Below are positions 43,225-56,209 of a DNA stretch of 64,000 bases, in pieces. The position numbers and the translations under genes are program-made. Position 1 is the stretch's first letter; the number at the start of each line of letters is the position of its first letter. The stretch comes from Arabidopsis thaliana (Eukaryota; Streptophyta; Magnoliopsida; Brassicales; Brassicaceae). The notes beneath the pieces were generated by a model. The model ran no database searches, had not been told where the DNA came from, and saw only the letters and a list, made by a program, of their open reading frames with translations. The stretch spans positions 15,971,443 through 16,035,442 of the forward strand of contig NC_003071.7 in NCBI RefSeq assembly GCF_000001735.4, in the 5' to 3' direction.

Positions 43225-46200
43225 TTTGTGAATTGTTTTGGAATTTGGAAAATAGGATAAGAAGATACTCAAGGAGAGAAATGTAGTGGAAGAATGAAAG
43301 TTGTAGATGGTGGAAGAAACAAGGACGAGTGGGGATATAAATAGGGAAAATTGTAAAACCAAAATGAAACGATGATATTCTTTTATTCCAGCCTTTTTTT
43401 TCTATTGAATATTGAGGTCGACACTCGACATAATAAAACCTTGCATGCTAAGCTAGTTGGATGATAAATTTAATAAGACACGTTTTTAAAAGAGTTGTGG
43501 ATAAATGTCGACAATATTGCTTTTTGATGTCTTCAGTGACTTTTGAAGTGAAGGAGATAGGGAACGAATTTCGGCGCCGTGCGACGGTTTGCAACATGTA
43601 CAAAAGTAATAAACAATGTGTTTATGTAAAATAAATGATTATGCTTTACTACTTTTGCATCTTATAGAATAAGAGTTTGATGACAATCAGATGTCGATTC
43701 ACGATTGACAGACTTAAAAATACCTAATCAACAACAGATTATCGGTGGAGGTCATGCCAACATTTGGAACGAAAACAGCCAAACCCATAGTGTATTTTTT
43801 TCATGGTCATTGTATTTATATAGACTAAAGTAGAGATCATCATAATTTAAATTATTGTTTTGGTTTGTAATCCACAAAAGCCAAAAAATAAACAAAAAAA
43901 ACGAAATCATTTGAAAAATGGTTTGATTATAGTGGTTGAACCATCTTCTGTTTGGCGCAACATTGTTGAATGATTTTGGATGACTGAAATTCCCAAAAGA
44001 ATAATTATAAAATACTCAAAAACTAATTTAAATGATTTTTTTTCAGTTATATCTCTAACATGTCTATGATATATAACAAAACGTTTAAGACAAATGTTTA
44101 AACATGAGAATAGAATCACGCTTTCAAAACGTGACAACTAAAGAAATACCATTTATCAATCTAACTCTGTTAAATTCGATTATCTATTGTTTTTCTTTGT
44201 ACAAATGGTATTTTGATGCTATACATTAGCATATATAATAGGAACGTTCTTTTAGATGGTATTAAATTCATTTCATCCTATATATCTATTTCTTTCATCT
44301 TCTAGATCGAGATATGTCAAAAGGAAATACTAGATCCGTGATGTTGACAAAAGAAATTGTCCGCCTAATATGTTGAATATTGTGAACGTAAATGATGTGA
44401 TATAGTGTGATAAATAAATAAATAAATGAATCAATTACCAGATAAGGATTTTTAGTGGCATTCATAGATTTGCCGAAAAAATTATATCTAAAGTTACAAT
44501 TTACACATTTAGGTTTACTTGGTTCTATTTTTTTAGGGTATAATATTTGTTATTATGTATTTTATAAAAAAAAAATGGAAACATAATGAAACAAAATTCT
44601 CAAATACATATTTTTATTTAAAAAGTTTCTCAAAATTTTAGCTTTTAAGTGGCAGAAAATAGTTTTTTTTTTTTTTATAGATAAAGTGAAAAATCTAAAA
44701 TGGCAAAATCAACAATAATCCAAAACAACAAAATCAACAAATCTAAAAAACTCGTTGATTGTTTTGAAGACAACAGCTATGTGGTGAAGAAAAAATGAAG
44801 AAAAACCAAAATCGACATGTGGGCTACTGTGTAAGATGCATTCATTTACAGCTACCAAACGCACACGTGACAATTTTTTTTTTTTTTTTTTTTTTGTTTG
44901 TATATATTATATAAATTTAAATACAATCGAAAACAAAAATTCTTCGTTAAACTCTTTTCAATGCTGTATTTGAAGCTTCCTATTTTTATTATTAAAAATA
45001 TGTTGTTTCTAAAAAATATATATATATATATATATAAAAATTCTTTTCTTGACTCTACAAAATTTTTGTTTGCTAACAATTTTACCTTCACTGTTTACTA
45101 TACAAAAAATCTCTGTTTTAGTGAATAATATATGCAACTAAGTTTTTCGCAATAAAAATACAATAAAAAAATTGTAGCTAGCTATAGTCTGGTCACAAAC
45201 CATAGGAAATGTAGCCTCTAAAAATAAAATCAATAACAAATTTGTACTGATCTTTTTATATCGACATAAATTTGGTGAAAGTCCAAATAACATGTTTTTC
45301 GTACCATAATCAACCAAGTGGTGTTCCTTCAACAGATACATAAAACGAGGCAAAATAAAAGTGAACGAGGCAGACAAAGAATTTTCCAAACCTCATTTAA
45401 GGGACTAGGTTGACTTTAGTCCTTTACTTTAGAAGAGAGTTGCAGTTTTCATCTATTGTAGGGGTTACACAAAATTTGTTCTTATGTGAGTCCAATTGCC
45501 AAATTGTACATCACTCGAAGACAAATTGGGCCCAAACTGTGTAGAATGGGTTTGGGCTGCCAACCCATAATAAACCTTAAGTTGAAAATGAATTAGTTTG
45601 GCACATGCTTTTTTTTGTCATGTTCATGCTTTTAAAAAAATTCAAAATTGGCCTAACAAGTTTCACATCTCTAGAATGTTGTTCCTAGCTGGCTAGTTCC
45701 ACGCACGTGTCACACTATAATTTGTCATTTCGTGAATGAAGAAATCATTCCAACACTTTTGTTATTTTGATAACCATACAAGGAATAACACGTGAAGGAA
45801 TTTAGGAAACGAGAGATTCTAGAGAAGTCACCTAGTTTTGTATTTAAAAAAGGTGCTCAAAATTAGAAAAATATCGAATTTTGTTGAAAAAGGGAAAAAT
45901 AAACAAAGACAAAGTAGTAAATAGAAACTTGGGCATGAAGCTAAGGATATGACTGGTCGCCGAGAATTAATAACCACACAGTATTATTACAAAAAGTATA
46001 CAAACCGAAACTTCTCGCGGTGATGATGAAACCTCAACGCAATGTTATCGTCACATCAATTTGATTCCTCATTATAGTATGAATGAAAAAGCAGATTAAA
46101 CAGAAAATACATAAAGAGCTCTATAACTCAATAGGAAATATTTACCACTCACCTATGTTTTTCTTACACTTTCACTCTAATTTATTTTGACAAAAGAAAA

Positions 46201-46941
46201 ATTGTATTATATTATTTAAAGACTTGACTTTCTCTTTAATATTTTACTGTTTTTTATATTTAAAGCAATATAAAAAATTATCATCATTTTAATTAAATTT
46301 ATTATCCCTACCATTTTACCAAACCAACTCAGTAATAAACTCATTTCATACACATATTTGACAAATATGTCGACTGTCAGAATCTAGAATACTATTTGTC
46401 AAATGAAAGTGATTACATTATGAGATAACGATAGAAATATCCACATCTCTCCTGATCACCAGTCAACATATCTTTTATTAACGAATTGACTGGTAGTTTA
46501 AGACGCTAATTATCCTTTGCTCTATAATACCATTTCAATCGATATTTTAACTAATTATATACTATTAGAAATGAAATGACAAATCTGCCGAAAGCTTTTT
46601 TCTTTTTAATATTTTGTCAAAAGAAGACACACAAAAAAAAAGTAAATTGTATTAGAAAAAATCCAAGACAGAGAAAAAAGTAAACGCGTAGACAGATGGC
46701 GACAGGAGAAAGAGAGAGTGGAGAAGAAGAAAAGAATTGCGATCAAAGAAAATTAGACTTCTTTCTTCCAACGTTTTCACATTACAAATACACAAAAACC
46801 AAAAGATAAAGAAAAACAAGAAATATTTTGTTTTTCGATCTGAAAAAGTGAAAGCTTCTTCAAAATCTTTGCTTTAGAGATCGTTTGGTGATTTTTTTTC
46901 TTTATTTTTTTTTTATAGTTTCTTCTTCTTGATTCTTTCAT
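43225..46941. other. Intergenic, divergent spacer between JOX4 and GT-3b
   Basis: About 3.7 kb containing both promoters. Very AT-rich, with a long poly-T tract at 44,874-44,895 and a TA dinucleotide tract near 45,020-45,036. CACGTG motifs at 45704-45709 and 45789-45794 lie about 1.2 kb before GT-3b. No coding sequence is supported. The leader of GT-3b near 46,680-46,941 is purine/pyrimidine-biased. Confidence 0.5.
43335..43343 (-). promoter_or_regulatory. JOX4: Probable TATA box of JOX4
   Basis: TATTTATAT on the minus strand about 110 bp upstream of the ATG, within CCCTATTTATATCCCC. Distance fits a leader of about 80 nt. Confidence 0.5.
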
Positions 46942-48058
46942 ATGGATGGACATCAGCATCATCACCTTCACCAGCTTCAATATCTCAACAAGCATCATCT
47001 TCATACTCAATCGCAAACGCCGGAAATAGCCTCTCCGGTAGCTGTTGGGGATAGGTTTCCACAGTGGAGCGTCGAAGAGACAAAAGAGTTGATAGGGATA
47101 AGAGGAGAGCTAGATCAAACTTTCATGGAGACAAAACGGAACAAGCTTCTTTGGGAAGTTATCTCTAACAAGATGAGAGACAAAAGCTTTCCTCGTAGCC
47201 CTGAACAGTGCAAGTGCAAGTGGAAGAACCTCGTCACTCGTTTTAAGGTCTATTCTCTCTCTCCCTCTTCTTTCATTTTGTGGATGTTTTATAATCTTGG
47301 AGGTCTTGCATGGAACAAATAAATAAATAAAAATTTGTAACCAAGAAATATTGAATCTTATAGTCCATAATCTTTCCGGGACATATAGACAAACACCATT
47401 GTAAATATTTCTGAATCTTGTTGTCCATAATCTGCTAAGTAGTTTAATTATATGTATACAATCTCATTGGTGATGTATTGCTTGATGTTTCTAGGGATGT
47501 GAGACAATGGAGGCAGAGACAGCGAGACAACAGTTCCCTTTTTATGATGATATGCAAAATATATTTACCACTAGAATGCAGAGAATGCTATGGGCTGAAT
47601 CCGAGGGAGGAGGAGGGGGAACAAGCGGGGCAGCGAGAAAGAGAGAGTATTCTTCAGATGAGGAAGAAGAGAATGTGAATGAAGAGCTAGTAGATGTCAG
47701 CAACGACCCAAAAATTCTAAATCCGAAAAAGAACATTGCAAAGAAGCGAAAAGGCGGTAGTAATAGTAGTAATAGCAATAATGGTGTAAGAGAAGTGTTG
47801 GAAGAGTTTATGAGACATCAAGTGAGAATGGAGAGCGAGTGGAGAGAAGGATGGGAGGCTAGGGAGAAGGAAAGAGCAGAGAAAGAAGAAGAATGGAGAA
47901 GGAAGATGGAGGAGCTTGAGAAGGAGAGGTTGGCAATGGAGCGGATGTGGCGGGATAGAGAGGAGCAACGGCGGTCGAGGGAGGAGATGAGAGCAGAGAA
48001 GAGGGATTCACTTATCAATGCATTGCTTGCTAAGCTTACTAGAGATGGTTCCCTCTAA
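46942..48058 (+). CDS. GT-3b: GT-3b trihelix transcription factor
   Basis: By position AT2G38250. Nuclear factor that binds GT elements; the family member is reported to respond to salt and pathogens and to bind calmodulin. Two exons: 46942-47247 and 47495-48058, giving 289 aa. His/Gln-rich N-terminus (MDGHQHHHLHQLQYLNKHH). A single trihelix domain at about residues 40-105 has the tryptophan-anchored helices FPQWSVEETKEL, LLWEVISNKM and CKCKWKNLVTRFK; the intron sits directly after FK. An acidic Ser patch (YSSDEEEENVNEE), a basic cluster (KKNIAKKRKGG, likely nuclear signal) and a long C-terminal coiled coil rich in Glu and Arg from about residue 205 complete the protein. Confidence 0.95.
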
Positions 48059-48917
48059 TCTTTTGTCAGCTTTGCTTAACCTAAATTAACTTGTTCTTAT
48101 ATGCTTGTTTGGGGTGTAGTGTAGGTACAATTATTTGGTGGGGGAAGATAATATCTACGGCAAATCTCAACACTCATATATTGATTGATATGATGACATA
48201 TTTGAGTTTTAGTGAGGCTTTAGTAATTTATCATCCCCACATTATTTCTTCCTAGTTTATATTTTGGCGAGCCAAATTCTTATAGCATATCATTTAATCT
48301 TAGTAGTATACTGGTTTTAATTAGTAATTTGTAGGACCGTATGTGTAGTATTTTAGAGTAATTTGGATTTTGTTAGAGTTAACCTACAAATCCATATATA
48401 GTGCAGCGAATGTAATATCGGTTTCAAATATTATCTTCATGCAGAAGAGAACGAGGATACTAATAGTTTATGGTATTATGAACTAATTAACTTTGATGAG
48501 AATGTAGAGATCAAGAGGGCAAAACAGTTAGTGGAAATATTAAACATGCTCGAAACAAGAATGAAAACTTATCCTATGAATTATGGGATCATTTAGGTCC
48601 ATTGTCTGCGATCTAAACTTTTATTATTTTACCATAAATGTTTTCTTGTAACATTGAGAATCATATCTAACATGGCAAGATAATACGTGAATGCGTATGG
48701 CGTTTCTTATCCACATAAATTTGTTTTACTTATGTTTTTTTTTTGTTTTCCACATAAAGATTAGTAAAGATCTTGTATTATTTTATTTGTAAATTTATAT
48801 TTATATAATTATATACTAAGGAGATGCTTAATGAATAAAATACACATCACATGTTAATTCTAGAAAATACGTTAACCAGTTTTTTTTTGGTAACATTGTT
48901 GTTTCTTTATTTATTTA
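48059..48917. other. GT-3b 3' flank
   Basis: 3' UTR and AT-rich spacer up to the 3' end of a Helitron. No gene or repeat is recognised. Confidence 0.5.
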
Positions 48918-50151
48918 CTAGCTATGAACTCATGCGTGGATTTATTTGTAAAAAATTTAACAGTTTTTTGTGTGACTAAAATATTTTATTGAAAATTTTG
49001 AAAATATGATTTTATATATCTATTTGTTGTTAATATTATAAACTCTTTGAATTTTAAAATTATCATGACAAATAGTAACAATTTAAATACATAACTAGAA
49101 ATAACCTTTATACAACTCTTAGATTTTACAACATTTAGCAAAAGAACATTTTTTTGGTTAATGACTCTCTCTTTAGCTTTAGATATTTAGGATAACGACG
49201 TCTTTTTTTACGTATTAAATAAATTGTTGTATAGGAAATAGATTCGACGATTCTCATTTTGGTACCCGCAAATTTACTATTGTTTTTCGTTTATCTTCGC
49301 TGCATTAGTTAGTATAGCTCTTCTAAAAATAAGATATTTTGTAGAAATATATTCGTAAGTTTATCTACACTTTCTTTTAACAACTCATATTTTTCTCACA
49401 TTCTTTTCAATATGTATATGAATTTCTTTCACAATTTTTTTTACAGAGAGCTATGACTCTCCCTATCTTTTTGCAAAAACTCGTTTTATTTGTTTCATTT
49501 TTTCTTACAGTGTCTCTTTCATCCTCTTATGATTTTGTCTAAGCAATATGTGCCATACCTTCTTAAATTTTCACATGCTCCATATTTCTTCTTCGAAAAT
49601 CTCTTCCTTTTCTTGTTAGTATAAGCATTTTTCAATCTCGTCAAGATGTACTCTGTTTTGTTTTCTGTTATTCTAAGAAAACGTTTTAGCTTCTAAATTG
49701 ATACTTAACTCTATCACTTCTCCTTTTTGATGCAGTTTAGATCCTCTTCACCTTCACGCTTCCCAGACTGAAAGACCTTAGTTTATATCTTCGAGAACTT
49801 GATTCAAATTGATACGATTAAAAACACCACCATCAAACCACGTCCTTGTTACGTTTCTTTAAATTATATTAAAATGTTGGATTACTTGTATAAGATCTTA
49901 TAAGGTTTGGGTTTAATATTACATAATTATAATTCTATAGCTTCTTTTTTTTTATAAGTTTAAATTTAATATTTGTTATTTTCCTTTTCTATTTTAAATT
50001 TTAAAATAGAAAGTAATTACTATTTTCAAAATTGTTAACTAATTAGATACTAAATATGTTAATTAATGACATGTTTAACGCGGATTGGTCGTTCTAAATC
50101 CTATGTAGACGCCTTTAGAAGCAAATAGTTTCAACATTTATATAGTATAGA
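48918..50151 (-). mobile_element. Non-autonomous Helitron
   Basis: Read on the minus strand, the element starts TCTATACTATATAAATG at 50151 and ends ATGAGTTCATAGCTAG at 48918. It is flanked by A on the 5' side and T on the 3' side, so it is inserted between A and T without target duplication, as Helitrons are. The 5' terminus TC, 3' terminus CTAG and a small ATGA-GT-TCAT hairpin about 6 bp before the end fit the superfamily. The first 60 bp resemble a 5' end that I associate with Arabidopsis non-autonomous Helitrons. It is 1,234 bp, AT-rich, with no Rep/helicase coding sequence. Confidence 0.75.
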
Positions 50152-50307
50152 TTTATTTGACATTACTTTCTCATTCCCACATCTTTAAGCGTTTTTTTTA
50201 AGATCTTATAATACTTTTTGTTCACAAGATGAAAATAGTTTAGTTAAATTTTATTTATCTTTTAAATTTTAATATAGTTTCGGCCGATACATATAATTCA
50301 TTTGTCA

Positions 50308-53300
50308 TCAAATACCACATTTTCCACCTGGTCCCCCAAAAGAGAAACTTACTCCAGTTGACTTGAAATAACCCCAGTATGATAGTCTATAACATTGGTA
50401 AGAATCTGCATATATCCTTGCTTTCCTGCTTTCAATATCAACTAGTTGATAATTTGAATTCTTAACTTTAACATGAACATAATGTGAACTTTTAAAATAG
50501 CTAATAACCGGAAAATGTCCATTTCCCATTGGAGGACTAATTCCATCCGGAGATGTAAAAGTATTTCCTCCAAATCGCACCAAAGAAGCTCCTTTGTTTA
50601 AGTGTGTAAATAGTTTTTTGGGCCAATAACCAACTATTTCGTTCATGACAGTGTCTTTTAGTACCCAGTTTCCACTGAAACCATCCTAACAAAACATAAA
50701 ACACTAGAAAATGACTGCAAAAATATTTAAATTTTATACGCATATATGTTATTTTAAAAAGAAATTTTGATGCACTATATTGCAAAATGGAAAATTATAA
50801 TGCGGATGAATGTGATTATTTCAAAAGCCTAACAAAGAATTTGGATTTGTGGCATGTTATTAAAATAATTAATAACTAAAATTCTTATCATTGTTGTCGA
50901 ATTATTTGTCGTATAAAATGTGAAGAAGATTTACCTGGAAAACTTGTGGTCTGATAACAACTGATCCTTTACCACCATAAATAGAGGATTCATTAAAAGC
51001 GATTCCAATTTGCGGAACTCGACTTATAATAACAAAGCCAGGACAATTTGTATTATAACACCCAGTTTTCTTATACCCATCTGCCTAAAAATTCAAAAGA
51101 GGCAAAATATTTTGAGATACGAGATACAAAGAGACAAAATGGTATCAAATGTTTTTTTTTTATAAACATATAAAGATATGATTTATTTTAGAGAAATTGG
51201 TAAAAATGCCCTTTCAAGACTATCCCTTTTTAACTATGCTATTTCATGTTGGTCATTTTTATTTATACTCTCTTTTAATTTTTAGTGACCATTTTACCCC
51301 TATTTTGAAAATGTTTTAGGTTAACAAAATAAAATATTAATTTTTCTGCCTAAAATATTCAGAAGATAGATTTTCCGATAATTATTTTTTTCGAAAATAT
51401 TTTTCCCGCAAAAAAAGAAATGGCGGGAAATAGATTTACAAGGGTTTTTACAAGATTTTTAAAGGGTTTAGAAGGATTTTAAGGATTTACAAGGGTTTTT
51501 CAAAAAAATTTAAAACATGTACAAGAGTTTTAAAACCTTATAAAAACTTAAAACTCATGTAAATCTTTTTAAAATATTTTGTAAAGGTTCACAAGAGTTT
51601 TAAAATGGTTCAAAGATTATTAAAGAGTTTACAAAGATTTTTAAAGGGTTTACAAGAGTTTTCAAGGATTTACAAGAGTTTTTAAAACATTTACAAGGGT
51701 TTTAAAACCCTTTAAAAACTATTGTAAATCATTTTAAAACCTTTTATAATGGTTTCAAAATAATAAAAAATGATTTTAAAGTATTTACATATGTATTTAA
51801 AGACTTTATAAGAGGTTTTAAAATGATTTACAAGATTCTTAACAACTTTACAAAAAAAAAATTAAGAGTTTCTGAAAGATTTACAAGGGTTTTTAAAATA
51901 TTCTTGAAAATTTTACAAGAATTTTCAAATGCATTTTTTTGTGGAAATTATTTTTTGTTATGGAATTTTTTTTTGGCGAGAAATTGTTTTTTGGAATTTC
52001 TGTTTCTAATTACATATTCTCATTAGATGAGAGGTAATTTGGTCATTTTGTTCAAAAAATAGTATTTTTAAAAATGACCAACAAAAAAATATATTGTTAC
52101 AAAAAAATAGTAGAAAAATGGTACTTTTATAAATTCTCTTTATTTTGTAAAGGTTAGGTATAAAGACTTTATTTTTTCTAATAATGTTTTTTTTTATTGT
52201 TTTGTTCATGTATGAAAAAACACAATTATTCGACAAAAAAAAAAACATAATTAATTCACTTACAGTCCAATATATCGTAAGTCGCGTTAAAGTATCCCCA
52301 TATAATCTTGGATGCACCTATAAATAAATATAAAATATATGCTGAAGTGAGTGTTTTATCTATTTTTTAAAAAAAAATATTTTTGTCTACAATATTAATA
52401 TAAATTAAAATATTAACCAAAATAATTAAGTGTTAATATTTTTGTAATATTGTATATTAGTTCCATGTATAAAATCATATGATTACATATGATTGTACAC
52501 AATTTGTTTTATAAGTAATATTAACTTACCGCCCAACCAAATTGTATGCTATTAAGTTCACCTCGAGGTCCATTCTCCAACCAAATTTGACTTTTGCTAT
52601 ATTGGTTATTTTGTACAGTTACATTATGAATACTTATCATAGATTCTGCTCCCCGGTAGATACTTCCATCCAAAACGGTCTCGATTGTTGCAAACTGTAC
52701 ATCACATGTATATATATAAAAATAGGTAAGTAAAAAAAAATAAAACAAAATATAAAATGTGTATAATAAATTGACTCGTTCACAAATTATACGTGTGTTA
52801 TATAATCGACTTAATTTATAGATAGAATCAATGATAAAACCCTAAAAAGGCAAGAACATGAATATATAAAAATTATTCGCGATTAAATAAAATTTAGATA
52901 AAATGAAAAATAAGAAAATTACATGTTGACCAGGATACTCGACTGTGTTGAGATGAATGATTTCAGTTCCATTTTTTTGTTTTAAAACTGGAACTGTTCC
53001 TTGTGGACAACTTAGAACATTTTCTTTATATTTATTTTTTATAATATGGCTTTTATTGAAATTGAAATTTTCCTGTAACAACACAAAATAAAAGGATTAA
53101 GGAAAATAATAGAATTACAATATTATGCTCATATAATTGGATGTATTATTAGACATCTTATTATATCTAAGTAACCACTATAACGACTATACCTGAATCT
53201 TGTGGTTTTTCAACAATGGATGTTGGAAAGCGGGTTGTTTGTATATATCAACACAATCAAATTCCTGTAAAATTGACTACAAAACAATATTTATTTGAGA

Positions 53301-53434
53301 AATTTAAATGATCAAATCTTAAGGAATGTAAAAATTACAAAGTAAAAGTTATAGAAGCTCACATCAACGTTTCCTTCAACCATTTGCGTAAAAAGCAAAT
53401 AAGAAGATAGAACAAACACTAGATTTAAACCCAT
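50308..53434 (-). CDS. Neprosin-domain (DUF239) secreted protein
   Basis: By position AT2G38255. Seven exons, leftward: 53434-53363, 53264-53193, 53072-52923, 52694-52530, 52317-52264, 51084-50935, 50685-50308. All introns are phase 0, and the joined product is 346 aa. Signal peptide: MGLNLVFVLSSYLLFTQMVEG. An activation-peptide region (neprosin_AP) spans about 25-100 with VLSCPQGTVPVLK. The neprosin domain follows, with QIWLENGPRGELNSIQFGWA, GCYNTNCPGFV, NWVLKDTVMNEIVGYWPKK and C-terminal SFSFGGPGGKCGI. Neprosin is a glutamate-dependent prolyl endopeptidase; whether this member is active cannot be judged here. No stops or frameshifts, so it seems functional. Intron 5 (51085-52263) is enlarged by a transposon. 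Confidence 0.8.
51190..52139. mobile_element. 950-bp terminal-inverted-repeat element inside a neprosin intron
   Basis: Ends AGAGAAATT... and ...AATTCTCT form long imperfect inverted repeats; matching phrases such as TGTTGGTCATTTTTA and TGACCATTTTACC occur about 60-120 bp inside each end in opposite orientation. It is flanked by a 7-bp direct repeat TTATTTT (51183-51189 and 52140-52146), a plausible target-site duplication. The interior is a degenerate array of TTTACAAGGGTTTTTAAA-like units and has no transposase. It is best described as a non-autonomous DNA transposon, possibly Mutator-related by its long arms. It lies wholly within intron 5, so splicing can remove it. Confidence 0.72.
51434..51929. 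repeat. Degenerate TTTACAAG-GGTTTT tandem array
   Basis: More than 15 imperfect repeats of a 15-25-bp unit built from TTTACAAG(A/G)(G/T)TTTT(A)AA, with periodic strand-switched versions (AAAACCTT, AAACTCATGTAAATC). It forms the core of the surrounding terminal-inverted-repeat element. Confidence 0.75.
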
Positions 53435-54229
53435 TGTTTGATTTTACTTATTTTTCTCCATTGATATTTTGATCTCTATATATATAAATTTTGAGTCAAC
53501 AAACATTTAACATGTTGCCAAAAAATTATACTTTAGTCAAAAACTAATTAATTTAGGAACCATGAATTTATACCTTTTTTTTTTTTTTTTTAACAAAATA
53601 CAGAAAACTACCATACAAACAACAATATGAAAAGAGCACATATAGAAATAACATCAATGAAAGGAATACACTTTGACTAAAAAGTCACGCGGCCAACCGT
53701 GTCGCCACGAGTTAACAGCGATCTGTGACCTCTTATAAACTTAACAAAAGTATCAAACACAAAGTTGAACTAAAAACTTGAAAGTCTTGTACTCTTCTAT
53801 ACATATAAAGTCACTGTTATTTTTCATATGACTATTTAATACAGTTGACTAAAAACATACTTTTAATTCAGTTGACAAAAACTCTAAGAGGAAATGAAAC
53901 TTGTTCATATAATAAACGTGAAAGTAAATTTGCTAACAAAAAATTTAGAAAATTTTGGTCCGTAACATAAAATGCAATGGTTTAAAACACCTAAATTTGG
54001 TCCATGTAATAAAATGAAACTTGTCCACAAAAACTAGAGTTGGTCAATGACATTACTTAAGCTAGTGAACCCGTAAATACCAAAACTCTAATATTAAAAC
54101 TTTTGAGCCCATTAATAAACTAATATTTTTGAGCCCATTAATAGCTTAAAGTGCATCAACGAATGCTAATATAGGTCAATCTACCCGAAAAAATCTCATA
54201 TATTATTATTTTTTGACTTTCCTACTAGG
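53435..54229. other. Intergenic, neprosin promoter side
   Basis: Upstream flank of the neprosin gene and downstream flank of the carboxyltransferase pseudogene. Includes an 18-bp T tract near 53,576-53,593. No gene is recognised. Confidence 0.5.
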
Positions 54230-55868
54230 CTCTATTGTTTCACCTTCTATGAACACTCCAATCTTTCTGTACTTAGCCATCCTATGCTTCAGGAGCTCCT
54301 CCTCCCCACTCATTTTCCCAAATTCCTACAAGTCCCAAGAAAAAGTTAGAAACCTTTTAGATCACATCCAACGTTGAGAAGAATAACTATGCCTACATTC
54401 ATGTTTTCATTGATAGCAATCTTTATCTGCTGCGACGTCCATGAAGGATCAGCATGGGCCCCACCAAACGGTTCCTGCACAGCATGTAAGAGAGTAACTC
54501 AATGATCCAAACTGACAAAAGAGGTCTAAGAGGCAAACACACAAATAGATTAGAGGTAGGATCAGTTACAGGAATGATTCCATCGGCTACATTAAGCTTG
54601 ACCAGCTCCTTGGAGGTAATTCTATGCTTTTCAGCAGCCTGAGTACACGAGTTTCATTCAAGTGTAAAATTAGAGTCTACATGATCACTTAATTAATAGT
54701 AGAGCAGTGTACATACCTCAGGAGCAGCCTTGGAAGTCTTTCACAAGAGCGCTGCACAGGCATCTGGACTGTGAAAAGCAAAACAACAGATGGGATAAAT
54801 TCAACCTATAGAAATATCATATCATCGTAATCTACATTGGGGAAATTTTACCTGGCAACATAGAAAACTGCATTTTCGAGCATCAGCATTTCATTATCAC
54901 AGCCAATGGCTAGGGCACCACCAGAACCACCTTCCCCAACGACAATAGAAAGAATTGGCACTTTCAGGCCAAACATCGTCCTCAGATTGTTGGCAATTGC
55001 TTCACCCTATTATACAGGTAAACAAAAAAATGTTATGCTGCAGATAAGATAAACCAGTACACTTCAAACATAAAAGACATTTATTGTACCTGTCCGAGTT
55101 CCTCGGATTTAAGTTCTGCATAGGCTCCAGGAATGTCGATGAATTTTACGATTGGAAAACCGTGATGGTCTGCATAATACATCATCCGAAGTGCTTTCCT
55201 CTATCTGTGGTAGACATTATAGAAATTTGATAAGAGTGTTGCTGATTCTGAATGTTTCTATTTAACTGCAAACCAGGAAGCTCCTCATGAAAACATACCC
55301 GTGAGGAGTAGGCATACCAAAGTTCCGCATTATATTTTCTTTGGTGTTTCTACCTTTCTGGTGACCTATGAACATGTAACGTTCATCAATGGTTCCAATA
55401 CCCGTCACAATTGCAGGGTCATCATACCCCGCTCGGTCTCCATGAAGCTCCATAAACTGAAACAAGAGCAGAGAGTCCCAAGAATGTAAAAAAAAAACAA
55501 GAATTTATCGTCAATGCATGACAAAAAAGCCTTACTACTGAGAGACCAAACCTTGTCAGTGATGTTATGTATATGATCAAGGAAAGTAGGTCGGTTGGGA
55601 TGACGCCCAATGTTCACACGTTGTATCAGAGTGAGATGCTGTAAAGATTTTTTCCGGTGCCTGACATTAGAATGGCGGGGGTCAATAAGAAGTCTTTCCC
55701 AAACAAATTGTAGCTATACATTAACATCAAATTTGAACGGTGGGTCTCCTTTAACCATTTAAATCGAGAACCAACTTATACTTGTATCTTTACCTGTCTA
55801 TACTTGTTCTCCAAAGTAATAATCTGCTCAGTGAAGTCCAACCCCGTTTCATTCGCCATCTTCCTTAC
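54230..55868 (-). pseudogene. Acetyl-CoA carboxylase carboxyltransferase alpha (CAC3) pseudogene
   Basis: Intron-containing partial copy of the plastid carboxyltransferase alpha subunit gene (functional gene CAC3, which I remember as At2g38040, not far away). Recognisable pieces in order: VRKMANETGLDFTEQII (55868 on), [109 protein letters not shown] and HADPSWTSQQIKIAINEN. The transit peptide and first exon are absent. Two nonsense changes stand out: TAG at 55203-55201 in place of the Tyr codon before RKALR, and TGA at 54743-54741 where the family has Trp after ALL. Retained introns show it arose by DNA duplication, not retroposition. Confidence 0.88.
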
Positions 55869-56209
55869 CTGCATCACAAGAACCAATGTCATGAGAAACT
55901 ACACACAGGATATCAAACAAAGATACAAAACAAAATGTCATCAAAGACGAAAAATTCTGGGACATAAACCAAGTCAGACTAAAACATGGACTTTCAAAAA
56001 CTTACTTAAGCTACGGGAGAATGCAGCTAAGCGGTTTACAATCGTGCCAGGGAATAGTCGGACTTGTAGATAGTGCATGAGGGTACGGGCAGGAGTGCAT
56101 AAGTTACATTTGAAATTGAAGATAGTGCATAAGAAAAACTACCCATTTTGCTAAATACAAACTAAAACACTACCCACCTAGTTAAAAATTTCCTAAATAC
56201 TAATACTAA
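55869..56209. other. Short spacer beyond the pseudogene break
   Basis: Begins with the intron sequence preceding the first surviving pseudogene exon and runs to the RING-H2 gene. The upstream CAC3-derived sequence fades out somewhere here, marking the duplication edge. Confidence 0.4.

Noticed and set aside
42646-43362. Longer JOX4 start upstream (138 extra bases in frame)
   Set aside because: The extension overlaps the probable TATA box, and its sequence (FSLFISPLVLVSSTIY...) is unlike the family N-terminus. MATCWPEP at 43224 is the fitting start.
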